A stretch of 33,819 nt of DNA from Clostridiales bacterium (GCA_021203325.1 JAJQBL010000029.1:29895-63713); one strand, 5' to 3'. Numbered from the stretch's first letter, positions 17,589-26,418 are shown. Notes: generated from the sequence alone by a model not told the origin. A program made the numbers and translations.

Positions 17589-18509
17589 ATGAACCTGAAC
17601 TATTTTCGTGAATTTATTGTATTGGCAGATACTTCCAATTATTTGGAGGCGTCGGAGCGGCTCTTTATGGGCCAGTCCACCCTGTCCAAGCATATCATGG
17701 CCATGGAGCGGGAGCTGGGGGTCTCCCTGTTTGAGCGCACCTCCCGCCGGGTGACGCTGACCAAATTCGGCAAACTGCTGCTGCCCCACGCCAGAACCAT
17801 CGTGCAGGCCCAGTATGACTACACCGCCGACCTGGAGAACGAGATGGAGTCCCTGCGGGGCCGGGTCACCGTGGGGACGGTCTCCGCCACCGCGAAATAC
17901 AGGATCACCGAGATCATTGCCAGTTACAAAAGAAGCTATCCCCACAGCAGCGTGCGCATGATCGAAGGCGACCCCAGTGACCTGATCGCACAATTGAAGG
18001 CGCACCAGTGCGACATGATTTTTGCCCATCTGCCCAATAACAGCCCGGAGGAGGCGGGGCTCCAGGGCTTCTGGTACTGTGAGGACTACCTGGTGGGCGT
18101 CTTTCCCCTGAGTCACCAGCTGGCAAAGGAGAAGGTGTTGCCCCTGGAGCGGCTCCAGGACGAGACGTTTATTGCCCTGGCGGAGAACAGCGTTGCCCAC
18201 GATCTGGTGCTGGAGAGCTGTCATCGGGTGGGGTTCTCTCCCAAAATCGCATTCTTCTGCAACCGCATCGACAGCGTGCTGGACCTGGTCACCAAGGAAA
18301 TGGGCATCGCTATTTTGATGGAAAATATGACGGTGCGGCCGGAGGACTCCAACTTCCCGGACCGTGCCCCCTTCTCCGTGGTTCAGCTCCAGCCCCGTGT
18401 CACCGCCCCGGTCTACCTCTGCTACCGGGCGGATGAGGAGCTTTCCCCCGCCGCAAAGCGGTTCGTCCAGTCCGTACAGGAGGAGATCGCCAGCCGGAGC
18501 GAACCGTGA
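17589..18509 (+). CDS. LysR-family transcriptional regulator
   Basis: MNLNYFREFIVLADTSNYLEASERLFMGQSTLSKHIMAMERELGVSLFERTSRRVTLTKFG: canonical LysR HTH. Confidence 0.95.
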   Translation: MNLNYFREFIVLADTSNYLEASERLFMGQSTLSKHIMAMERELGVSLFERTSRRVTLTKFGKLLLPHARTIVQAQYDYTADLENEMESLRGRVTVGTVSATAKYRITEIIASYKRSYPHSSVRMIEGDPSDLIAQLKAHQCDMIFAHLPNNSPEEAGLQGFWYCEDYLVGVFPLSHQLAKEKVLPLERLQDETFIALAENSVAHDLVLESCHRVGFSPKIAFFCNRIDSVLDLVTKEMGIAILMENMTVRPEDSNFPDRAPFSVVQLQPRVTAPVYLCYRADEELSPAAKRFVQSVQEEIASRSEP

Positions 18510-18590
18510 CCGGGCGCGGCCCTGACCGTTTTCATGCCGATTTGGAATGATACGCCATTTTGCGGGGCAGCGGCTGTCCGGCCTGCCCCG

Positions 18591-18619
18591 CACCCTTTGC
18601 CCCGTCAGCGCATAAAATA
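18591..18619 (+). promoter_or_regulatory. Candidate sigma-K-type sporulation promoter for the cotJ operon
   Basis: CACC (18591-18594) - 16 bp - CATAAAATA (18611-18619), matching mACm-N16-CATAnnnTA. Confidence 0.55.
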
Positions 18620-18656
18620 AGTCGAACGCCGCGTGAAGCAGCATTCGACTTATTTT
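18614..18656. repeat. 13-bp perfect inverted repeat upstream of cotJAB (possible terminator of the LysR gene or operator)
   Basis: AAAATAAGTCGAA (18614-18626), 17-nt loop, TTCGACTTATTTT (18644-18656). Confidence 0.8.
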
Positions 18657-18679
18657 TCACGGAAAAGGAGCTTGTGCGT

Positions 18680-19129
18680 ATGACCAGAAAGTCATCTGAA
18701 ACCGGCCGCTGCACGGACTGCAGCGGCACCATGCCCTCCTGTGCGCCGCTGGCGGTACCCTATGTACCCTTCCAGCAGGAGAACGCCCCCATTTACAAGG
18801 ACTGCGACGCCCTGAGCCAGGGGACCCTGTTTCCCTGCCTGAACCTGCCCTTCCACCTGGCGGTGAACGGCACCCCGGTGCCCATGACGCCGCTGGCCCA
18901 GCTCCAGGCCCTGGACTTCGTCCTCCAGGAGCTGGCCCTGTACCTGGACACCCATCAGGACGATGAGGACGCCTTCGCCCTGTTCCAGGAGTATTCCGCC
19001 ATGATGGAGCGCTCCCGGGCCGCCTACGAGCGGCAGAACGGCCCCCTGAACCTGGCGGCGGCCGCCGCGGACAGCTGCTGGCAGTGGACCCATTCCCCCT
19101 GGCCCTGGGACCTGAAAGGAGAGGATTGA
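18680..19129 (+). CDS. Fused CotJA-CotJB spore coat protein
   Basis: N-terminal YVPFQQENAPIYKDCDALSQGTLFPCLNLPF (CotJA-like), followed in frame by LQALDFVLQELALYLDTHQDDEDAFALFQEYSAMMERSRAAYERQNGPL...WQWTHSPWPWD (CotJB-like); RBS AAAAGGAG before ATG 18680. Confidence 0.87.
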   Translation: MTRKSSETGRCTDCSGTMPSCAPLAVPYVPFQQENAPIYKDCDALSQGTLFPCLNLPFHLAVNGTPVPMTPLAQLQALDFVLQELALYLDTHQDDEDAFALFQEYSAMMERSRAAYERQNGPLNLAAAAADSCWQWTHSPWPWDLKGED

Positions 19130-19132
19130 CCC

Positions 19133-19735
19133 ATGTTTGTCTATGAAAAGAAGCTGGAATACCCCGTCCGCATCAAAAACCCCAACCCCAGGCTGGCAAA
19201 CCTGATCATCTCCCAGTACGGCGGACCGGACGGAGAGCTGGGGGCCTCCCTGCGCTACCTCTCTCAGCGGTACAGCATGCCCTTTGACGAGTGCAAGGCC
19301 GTCCTGACGGACATCGGCGTGGAGGAGCTGGGCCACCTGGAGATGGTGGGCACCATCGTCCATCAGCTGACCCGGAACCTGACCCAGGAGCAGATTGAGG
19401 CCGCCGGCTTTGACGCCTACTTTGTGGACCACACCGCAGGCGTCTATCCCACCGCCGCCAGCGGCGACCCCTGGACCGCCGCCACGATTCAGGTGACGGG
19501 GGACACCATCGCAGACCTGACCGAGGACCTGGCGGCGGAGCAGAAGGCCCGGCTGACCTATGACAACATCCTCCGCTTCTGCCGGGACGACCCGGATGTG
19601 ACCGATGTGATCCGGTTCCTGCGGGAGCGGGAGGTGGTGCACTTCCAGCGCTTCGGCGAGGCGCTGGAGCTTGCGAAGGAAAAGATGAATCACAAAAACG
19701 TCTACCTCTGCAACCCGTCCTTCGACCGGACGTAA
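19133..19735 (+). CDS. cotJC: CotJC, manganese-catalase-like spore coat protein
   Basis: MFVYEKKLEYPVRIKNPNPRLANLIISQYGGPDGELGASLRYLSQRYSMPFDECKAVLTDIGVEELGHLEM is diagnostic of CotJC. Confidence 0.95.
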   Translation: MFVYEKKLEYPVRIKNPNPRLANLIISQYGGPDGELGASLRYLSQRYSMPFDECKAVLTDIGVEELGHLEMVGTIVHQLTRNLTQEQIEAAGFDAYFVDHTAGVYPTAASGDPWTAATIQVTGDTIADLTEDLAAEQKARLTYDNILRFCRDDPDVTDVIRFLREREVVHFQRFGEALELAKEKMNHKNVYLCNPSFDRT

Positions 19736-19744
19736 CAAATGAGA

Positions 19745-19779
19745 AAGCGTCTGCCCCTTTGCGCGGCAGACGCTTTTTT
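19745..19779 (+). terminator. Intrinsic terminator after cotJC
   Basis: AAGCGTCTGCC - 9 nt - GGCAGACGCTT followed by T-run. Confidence 0.9.
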
Positions 19780-19784
19780 ATCAA

Positions 19785-20360
19785 TCAGGATTCCCCATAG
19801 GTCTCCGGGGCCAGCTCTTTCAGTTTCTCCCGGATGCCGATGAGGTCGTCAAAGGTCTCCGGGCGTTTGTTCACGTCCCGCAGCAGGGCAGAGGGATGGT
19901 AGATGGCCGTCATCCAGAAGGGGCCTTTCTGCACCCACTGACCGTGCTCCCGGGTGATGCGGTAGTTGGGGTCGATCAGCCGCTGGGCGGCGATGCGGCC
20001 CAGGCAGACGATCAGTTTGGGCCGCACCAGCTTCACCTGGGCCCGGAGATAGGGGATGCAGGCGTCCTGCTCAATGTTCTGGGGGTCCCGGTTCCGGGGC
20101 GGGCGGCACTTGACAATGTTGGCGATGTAGTACCGGCTGCGGTCCAGGTCGATGATGGCCAGCATCTGGTCCAGCAGCTGCCCCGCCGCCCCCACGAAGG
20201 GGATGCCGGTCAAATCCTCCTGCTCGCCGGGACCCTCCCCCACGAACATGATGCTTGCGTTGGGGTTGCCGTCGCCAAATACCACGTTGTGGCGGGTGTC
20301 GGCCAGGCTGCACTTCTGGCACTGGCTACACATGGCCTGGAGCTGTTCCCAATTCACCAT
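19785..20360 (-). CDS. Uracil-DNA glycosylase, family 4-type
   Basis: CSQCQKCSLADTRHNVVFGDGNPNASIMFVGEGPGEQEDLTGIPFVGAAGQLLD, NIVKCRPPRNRDP, YHPSALLR. Confidence 0.94.
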   Translation of the reverse strand: MVNWEQLQAMCSQCQKCSLADTRHNVVFGDGNPNASIMFVGEGPGEQEDLTGIPFVGAAGQLLDQMLAIIDLDRSRYYIANIVKCRPPRNRDPQNIEQDACIPYLRAQVKLVRPKLIVCLGRIAAQRLIDPNYRITREHGQWVQKGPFWMTAIYHPSALLRDVNKRPETFDDLIGIREKLKELAPETYGES

Positions 20361-20500
20361 AACGGATGCCCCTCCTTTCTTCGGCAAGGTTCGGGTTTTC
20401 TTTCCCTTAGTATAACACGCCTTCGCCGGAAAAGAAAGCCCGGCTGCCGCCGTTTTTCCGGAAAACGCCGTTGAGAACCGTTGATTCTCCTTGAAAATTG

Positions 20501-20529
20501 TTGCGAAGCCTTGTAAAATGTGCTAGACT
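20501..20529 (+). promoter_or_regulatory. Candidate promoter for der-plsY-gpsA
   Basis: TTGCGA (20501-20506) - 17 bp - TAGACT (20524-20529) with TGC extension. Confidence 0.6.
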
Positions 20530-20605
20530 ATTATGGAGTATCTCCTCTCCCACCGCAGACCGGTGAGAGGGGAGCCGCCACCATGAAACACAAGGAAGGT
20601 ACCTT

Positions 20606-21949
20606 ATGGCAAAACCAATGATTGCAATCGTGGGCAGGCCCAACGTGGGCAAGTCCATGCTCTTTAACCGGCTGGTGGGGGAACGGCGCTCCATCGTGGA
20701 GGACACCCCCGGCGTCACCAGGGACAGGCTGTATGCCGACTGCGAGTGGCTGGGCCGGACGTTCACCGTGGTGGACACCGGCGGCATTGAGCCCCGGAAC
20801 GACAACGAGATCCTGAACTTCATGCGGGAGCAGGCGGAGATCGCCATTCAGAACGCCACCGTCATCATCTTTGTCTGCGACATCCGGACGGGCATCACCG
20901 CCAACGATGAGGCGGTGGCCTCCCTCCTCCAGCGCTCCCACAAGCCCATTGTGCTGGCCGTCAACAAGTGCGACAGCACCGGACAGGCCGCCCTGAACAA
21001 CACCGACATCTACGAGTTTTACAACCTGGGCCTGGGGGACCCCATCGCCGTCTCCGCCGTCCACGGCATTGGCGTGGATGAGATGCTGGAGGCCTGCTTC
21101 TCCTACTTCCCGGAGGAGCCGGAGGAGGCCGGGGAGGAGGACGTCATTAAGGTGGCCATCATCGGCAAGCCCAATGTGGGCAAGTCCTCCCTGACCAACA
21201 AGATTCTGGGGGAGGAGCGGGTCATCGTCTCCGATGTGGCGGGCACCACCCGGGACGCGGTGGACAGCTACTTTGAGAATCAGTACGGCAAATACTGCTT
21301 CATCGACACGGCGGGGATGCGGAAGAAGAGCCGTGTCAACGACCGGGTGGAGCAGTTCTCCGTCCTCCGGGCCACCATGGCCATCGACCGGGCGGACGTC
21401 TGCCTCATCCTCATCGACGCCCACGAAGGGGTCACCGAGCAGGACACCAAGGTGGCCGGGCTGGCCCATGAGGCCGGAAAGTCCTCCATCATTGTGGTTA
21501 ACAAGTGGGACGACATCGAGAAGGACGACAAGACCATGGACAGGTTTAAGGAGGACATTCGCCGGGATCTCTCCTATATGCCCTACGCCCCTATGGCCTT
21601 CATCTCCGCCAAAACCGGCCAGCGGGTGAACACCCTGTTCCAGCTCATCAACAAGGTATACGAAGCCTCGCTGATGCGCATTACCACCGGTATGCTGAAC
21701 TCCGTGCTGGCGGACGCCACCACCCGGGTGCAGCCCCCCACCGACCGGGGCCGCCGCCTGAAAATCTACTATATGACTCAGGTCAGCGTGGCGCCCCCCA
21801 CCTTTGTGGTGTTCTGCAATGAGAAGAAGCTGTTTCATTTCTCTTACCAGCGCTATCTTGAAAACCAGATTCGGGGCACCTTTGGTTTGGACGGCACCCC
21901 GATTCGCCTGCTGATTCGGCAAAAGGGAGATAAGGAGGAGAATTTCTGA
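20606..21949 (+). CDS. der: Ribosome biogenesis GTPase Der (EngA)
   Basis: Two tandem G domains (VGRPNVGKSMLFNRL; IGKPNVGKSSLTNKI), NKCD and NKWD motifs, C-terminal KH-like domain. Confidence 0.97.
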   Translation: MAKPMIAIVGRPNVGKSMLFNRLVGERRSIVEDTPGVTRDRLYADCEWLGRTFTVVDTGGIEPRNDNEILNFMREQAEIAIQNATVIIFVCDIRTGITANDEAVASLLQRSHKPIVLAVNKCDSTGQAALNNTDIYEFYNLGLGDPIAVSAVHGIGVDEMLEACFSYFPEEPEEAGEEDVIKVAIIGKPNVGKSSLTNKILGEERVIVSDVAGTTRDAVDSYFENQYGKYCFIDTAGMRKKSRVNDRVEQFSVLRATMAIDRADVCLILIDAHEGVTEQDTKVAGLAHEAGKSSIIVVNKWDDIEKDDKTMDRFKEDIRRDLSYMPYAPMAFISAKTGQRVNTLFQLINKVYEASLMRITTGMLNSVLADATTRVQPPTDRGRRLKIYYMTQVSVAPPTFVVFCNEKKLFHFSYQRYLENQIRGTFGLDGTPIRLLIRQKGDKEENF

Positions 21950-22581
21950 TGAGCGAAGTGATAAAGACCGTTGGACTGGTTGCCCTGGTGGCGGCGGTTT
22001 CCTACCTGCTGGGCTGCTGCAACTGGGCGCTGATTATCTCCAAATATATCCTGCATGACGACGTGCGCAGCCACGGCAGCGGCAACGCCGGCCTGACCAA
22101 CTCCTACCGGGTGTTCGGCAAGAAGATAGTGGTCTGGGTGGTGGTGGGCGATCTGGCCAAGGCCATCCTCGCCTGCGCCTTCGGCGGCTGGATTTTTGGC
22201 ACCATGTTGGACTATGCCGTGGCAGGCAAGCTGGTGGGGGGTATCTTCTGCATTCTGGGCCACTCCTTCCCCTGCATGTTCGGCTTCAAGGGGGGCAAGG
22301 GCGTCCTGGCCGGGGCCGGGGTCATCCTCAGCATGGACTGGCGGATTGCCCTGATTTGCCTGGGGGTGTTCGTCCTGATCGTGGTCTGTACCAGAATGGT
22401 CTCCCTGGGCTCCATGGTGGCGGCGGCGCTGTTCCCCATCACCTGCTGGACCATCTACCATGACGGCCTGGTGGTGGTGCTGGCCTGCGTGGCCAGCGTG
22501 CTGATCGTGGTGCGTCACAAGGACAACGCCAAGCGCATCGCCCACGGCGAGGAAAACAAGTTCGAGTTCAAAAAGGAGTAA
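21949..22581 (+). CDS. plsY: Acyl phosphate:glycerol-3-phosphate acyltransferase
   Basis: DVRSHGSGNAGLTNSYRVFGKK and GHSFPCMFGFKGGKGV signatures. Confidence 0.95.
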   Translation: MSEVIKTVGLVALVAAVSYLLGCCNWALIISKYILHDDVRSHGSGNAGLTNSYRVFGKKIVVWVVVGDLAKAILACAFGGWIFGTMLDYAVAGKLVGGIFCILGHSFPCMFGFKGGKGVLAGAGVILSMDWRIALICLGVFVLIVVCTRMVSLGSMVAAALFPITCWTIYHDGLVVVLACVASVLIVVRHKDNAKRIAHGEENKFEFKKE

Positions 22582-22586
22582 CCGAT

Positions 22587-23597
22587 ATGAAGAAGATTGT
22601 TGTATTGGGCTCCGGCGCCTGGGGGACAGCGCTGGCGCTGCTGCTGCTGGAAAACGGCAACGATGTGACCATGTGGAGCTTCTTCCAGAGCGAATGTGAC
22701 ACCCTGAAGGCCAACCGGGAAAACCCCATGCTCCAGGGCGTTCCCATCCCGGAGGCGCTGGGCCTCACCGCCGACATGGGCTGTGCGGCGGAGGCGGACG
22801 TGGTGGTGCTGGCCACCCCCTCCTTCGCCTACCGTTCCACCGCCGCCCGGCTGAAATCCATCGTCCGCCCCGGTACGGTGATCGTCAGCGTGGGCAAGGG
22901 CTTTGAGCAAAAGACCTCCCTGCGGCTCAGCGAGGTCATCGAGTCGGAGCTGGGCCGGGACTGCCCCATCGTGGTGCTGTGCGGCCCCACCCACGCCGAG
23001 GAGGTGGGCCGTGGGGTGCCCACCGCCATTGTGGCGGCCTCCAAATCCCGGGACGCCGCCGAGCTGGTGCAGGACCTCTTTATGAACCAGCGGTTCCGGG
23101 TGTACACCTCCTCTGACGTGGTGGGCTGCGAGGTGGGGGCCGCCCTGAAAAACGTGATGGCGCTGTGCGCCGGGGTCATCGACGGCATGGGCTATGGCGA
23201 CAACACCAGGGCCATGATGATGACCCGCGGGCTGACGGAGATGGCCCGGCTGGGCACCGCCATGGGCGGCTATCAGTCCACCTTCGCCGGCCTCACCGGG
23301 GTGGGGGATTTGATCGTCACCTGCACCAGCACCCACTCCCGGAACTACACCGCCGGTGTGCTGATCGGGCAGGGCATGACCCCTCAGGAGGCGCTGGACG
23401 CCATGGGCGGCAAGGTGGTGGAGGGCTACTATGCCGCCGCCACCGGCGTGGCGCTGGCAAAGAAATGGAATGTGGAGCTGCCCATCACTCAGGCGGCCTA
23501 CGCCGTGCTGTACGAGGGCGAGCGGGTGGAGGATATGTTCCACTCGCTGATGACCCGCAAAAAGACCCATGAGGTCGAGGACGCCTGGGTAAAGTGA
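22587..23597 (+). CDS. gpsA: NAD(P)H-dependent glycerol-3-phosphate dehydrogenase
   Basis: VVLGSGAWGTALALLL, LCGPTHAEEVGRG, GCEVGAALKNVMALCAG, TGVGDLIVTCTSTHSRN. Confidence 0.97.
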   Translation: MKKIVVLGSGAWGTALALLLLENGNDVTMWSFFQSECDTLKANRENPMLQGVPIPEALGLTADMGCAAEADVVVLATPSFAYRSTAARLKSIVRPGTVIVSVGKGFEQKTSLRLSEVIESELGRDCPIVVLCGPTHAEEVGRGVPTAIVAASKSRDAAELVQDLFMNQRFRVYTSSDVVGCEVGAALKNVMALCAGVIDGMGYGDNTRAMMMTRGLTEMARLGTAMGGYQSTFAGLTGVGDLIVTCTSTHSRNYTAGVLIGQGMTPQEALDAMGGKVVEGYYAAATGVALAKKWNVELPITQAAYAVLYEGERVEDMFHSLMTRKKTHEVEDAWVK

Positions 23598-23642
23598 CGG
23601 TTGCCCGGCAAACCCGCCCCGGCAGCCGCTTTGGAGAGGTTT

Positions 23643-24311
23643 ATGAACTATCAGACAATTTTATTTGACCTGGACGGCACCCTTTTGAACACCCTGGACG
23701 ACCTGCACACCGCCTGCAATTATGCCCTGACCGCGGTGGGGGAGCCGCCCCGCAGCAGGGAGGAGGTGCGCCGGTTCGTGGGCAACGGCATCGGGACGCT
23801 GCTGGCGCGGGCCATCTCCGGCGGAACGGACCATCCCCGGTACAGGGAGGCCCTTGCTCTGCTGCAAAGCTACTATCGGGCCCACGACCGGGTGAACACC
23901 GCCCCCTACGAAGGGGTACTGCCCCTGCTGGATGCACTGACGGAGGCGGGTTATTGCCTGGGCGTGGTCTCCAACAAGCCGGACGGGCCGGTGAAGGCCC
24001 TGTGCCGGGCCTATTTTGGGGACAGGATCGCCGTCGCCATTGGGGACCGGCCGGGATTCCGCCGGAAACCCGCCCCGGATGCGGCGCTGGAGGCCCTGCG
24101 GGCCCTGGGGGCGGACCCGGATTCCGCCCTCTATGTGGGGGACAGCGATGTGGACATTGCCACGGCCCGGAACGCCGGTTTGCGATGCCTCTCCGTGACC
24201 TGGGGCTTCCGGGACCGGGAGGTGCTGCTGGCCGCCGGGGCGACGGCGCTGGCGGACAGCCCTCAGGAGGTGCTGGCCTTTTTACAGGGGGAAGCATTGT
24301 GCGGGTGCTGA
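23643..24311 (+). CDS. HAD-family phosphatase (phosphoglycolate phosphatase-like)
   Basis: ILFDLDGTLLNTLDDL, GVVSNKPDGPVKAL, YVGDSDVDIATARNAGL. Confidence 0.92.
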   Translation: MNYQTILFDLDGTLLNTLDDLHTACNYALTAVGEPPRSREEVRRFVGNGIGTLLARAISGGTDHPRYREALALLQSYYRAHDRVNTAPYEGVLPLLDALTEAGYCLGVVSNKPDGPVKALCRAYFGDRIAVAIGDRPGFRRKPAPDAALEALRALGADPDSALYVGDSDVDIATARNAGLRCLSVTWGFRDREVLLAAGATALADSPQEVLAFLQGEALCGC

Positions 24312-24781
24312 TCGACGGCGACGGCTGCCCAGTGGTGAACGACGCGCTGGCGCTGTGCCGACAGTTCGCTGTGCCCTGCCTGATTTTCTGCGACACCGCC
24401 CATGAATTCCAGCGGGAGGGCGCGGAGACTGTCGTGGTGCCCAAAGGGGCGGACAGCGTTGACTTTGCCCTGGTGAATCGGGCGGAGCCGGGAGACATCG
24501 TCGTGACCCAGGACTACGGCCTGGCGGCCATGTGTCTGGGCCGACAGGCGACGGTGCTGAATCAGGACGGAAAACGCTACACGGAGGAGAATATCAGCGG
24601 CCTGCTCTATACCCGCTATCTCGGCGGCAGGGTGCGCCGGGGCGGCGGACGGCTGAAAGGGCCGCCCAAACGGCAGCGCTGGCAGACGGCGGCCTTCCGC
24701 GCCGCCCTGGGTCAGCTGCTGGAACAGGGCCGCGGAACCCCCCGACATTGGCAGAATCGGCAGAGAATCCTGCCGAAATAA
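24299..24781 (+). CDS. YaiI/YqxD (DUF188) family protein, GTG start overlapping the HAD gene
   Basis: VRVLIDGDGCPVVNDALAL...VVPKGADSVDFALVNRAEPGDIVVTQDYGLAAMCL; 161 codons from GTG 24299 with RBS AGGGGG. Confidence 0.88.
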   Translation: MRVLIDGDGCPVVNDALALCRQFAVPCLIFCDTAHEFQREGAETVVVPKGADSVDFALVNRAEPGDIVVTQDYGLAAMCLGRQATVLNQDGKRYTEENISGLLYTRYLGGRVRRGGGRLKGPPKRQRWQTAAFRAALGQLLEQGRGTPRHWQNRQRILPK

Positions 24782-24820
24782 CGTTATTTTCAGAAATATG
24801 CTGAAAATAGATGCACCGTC

Positions 24821-24850
24821 TTGCAAAGAAAGAGCGGAATATTGTATAAT
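24821..24850 (+). promoter_or_regulatory. Promoter for the MATE transporter
   Basis: TTGCAA (24821-24826) - 18 bp - TATAAT (24845-24850). Confidence 0.7.
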
Positions 24851-24914
24851 AGCAAAACCGACAGATCGGTACCAACTGTAACGTGAGAAACGGAAAAAGG
24901 AGGAGCCTTTCCAT

Positions 24915-26297
24915 ATGAATGAAAAAAGTGAGTCCGTACAGGATAACAAAATGGGGGTGCTGCCCGTCAACAGGCTGCTGGTCAGCATGGCTCTGCCGCT
25001 GATCATCTCCATGCTGGTGCAGGCGGCCTATAATATTGTAGACAGCGTGTTCGTATCCATGGTCAGCGAGGACGCCCTGACGGCGGTTTCCCTGGCCTTC
25101 CCCATTCAAACAGTGATGATCGCCGTGGCCAACGGCACCGGCGTGGGCGTCAACTCCATCCTGTCCAAGGCGCTGGGGGAGAAGAAGCATGACGAGGCCA
25201 CGCAGATGGCAAACCACGGCATCTTCCTTGCCTTCTGCTCCTTCCTGGCCTTCGTGCTGGTGGGGGCCTTCGTCAGCGGGCCCTTCTATCACAGCCAGGT
25301 CAGCGCCGACAGCGAGATCGCCATCGGCGGCATCCAGTACATGACCATCTGCTGCTGCTTCAGCTTCGGCCTGTTTATGCAGAATATGCTGGAGCGGCTG
25401 CTCCAGTCCACCGGGCACACTGTCCAGACCATGATCAGCCAGTCCACCGGCGCCATCATCAACATCATTCTGGACCCGCTGCTGATCTTCGGCGTGGGCA
25501 TTTTCCCGGAGATGGGGGTGGCCGGTGCGGCCATTGCCACGGTGATCGGCCAGCATATTGCGGCCTGCATTGCCTTCTTTATGAACATCAAATATAATAC
25601 GGAGATCAGCCTGTCCCTCCGGGAGGTGTTCCGGCCCAAGCTGGACATCATCAAGCGGATCTATGCGGTGGGCCTGCCCACCATCATCATGCAGTCCATC
25701 GGCTCGGTGACGACCTACGGCATGAACCTGATCCTGATCTCCTTCACCACCACCGCCACCACGGTCTACGGCGTGTACTACAAGCTGCAATCCATCTTCT
25801 TCATGCCGGTATTCGGCCTGACCAGCGCCATGGTGCCCATCATCGCCTTCAACTACGGCGCCCAGAAGCGCAGCCGTATGGTGCAGACCGTCAAGCTGGG
25901 CATTGGCTATGCCCTGGGCTTCATGATTTTGGGCATCGTGCTGTTCCAGGTGTTCCCGGCTCAGCTGCTGAGCATTTTCAGCGCATCGGAGAATATGCTG
26001 GAGATCGGCGTCCCCGCCCTGCGGACGATTTCCCTGAGCTATGTCTTTGCCGGCATCTGCATTGTGCTGGGCACCACCTTCCAGGCCCTGGGGAACGGCG
26101 TGTACTCCATGCTGGTGTCCTTCGGGCGGCAGATCGTGGTGCTGCTGCCGGTGGCTTATCTGCTGAGCAGGGTGGGCGGCCTGTCCGCCATCTGGTGGGC
26201 CTTCCCCATCGCGGAGCTGGTAAGCATGGCGCTGTCCATTTACTTCTTCCTGCGAATCTACCGGAAGGTCATTCGCAACGTCCCTGACGCGGTGTAA
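24915..26297 (+). CDS. MATE-family efflux transporter
   Basis: MALPLIISMLVQAAYNIVDSVFVSMVSEDALTAVSLAFPIQ..., about 12 hydrophobic helices. Confidence 0.94.
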   Translation: MNEKSESVQDNKMGVLPVNRLLVSMALPLIISMLVQAAYNIVDSVFVSMVSEDALTAVSLAFPIQTVMIAVANGTGVGVNSILSKALGEKKHDEATQMANHGIFLAFCSFLAFVLVGAFVSGPFYHSQVSADSEIAIGGIQYMTICCCFSFGLFMQNMLERLLQSTGHTVQTMISQSTGAIINIILDPLLIFGVGIFPEMGVAGAAIATVIGQHIAACIAFFMNIKYNTEISLSLREVFRPKLDIIKRIYAVGLPTIIMQSIGSVTTYGMNLILISFTTTATTVYGVYYKLQSIFFMPVFGLTSAMVPIIAFNYGAQKRSRMVQTVKLGIGYALGFMILGIVLFQVFPAQLLSIFSASENMLEIGVPALRTISLSYVFAGICIVLGTTFQALGNGVYSMLVSFGRQIVVLLPVAYLLSRVGGLSAIWWAFPIAELVSMALSIYFFLRIYRKVIRNVPDAV

Positions 26298-26317
26298 CAT
26301 CGGATTGGATTTACCAG

Positions 26318-26357
26318 AAAAAGGTGTGAGGAAATTCAAATTTCTTCACACCTTTTT
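26318..26357 (+). terminator. Intrinsic terminator after the MATE gene
   Basis: AAAAGGTGTGAGGAAAT - ATTTCTTCACACCTTTTTT stem with one G-U pair plus T-run. Confidence 0.85.
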
Positions 26358-26418
26358 TACCGTTTTCCTGTCGAACTGTGGTAGAATGGCGGTATCATCG
26401 GGTTGCGGAGGTGCGCAA

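Noticed and set aside
20642-20665. Unusual Walker A motif GRPNVGKSM in Der
   Set aside because: GxxxxGKS is intact; Met in place of the common Thr after GKS is a minor variation.
24594-26339. 581-aa minus-strand ORF opposite the MATE gene
   Set aside because: Antisense shadow ORF rich in His/Gln/Asp/Gly; the opposing MATE gene is clear.
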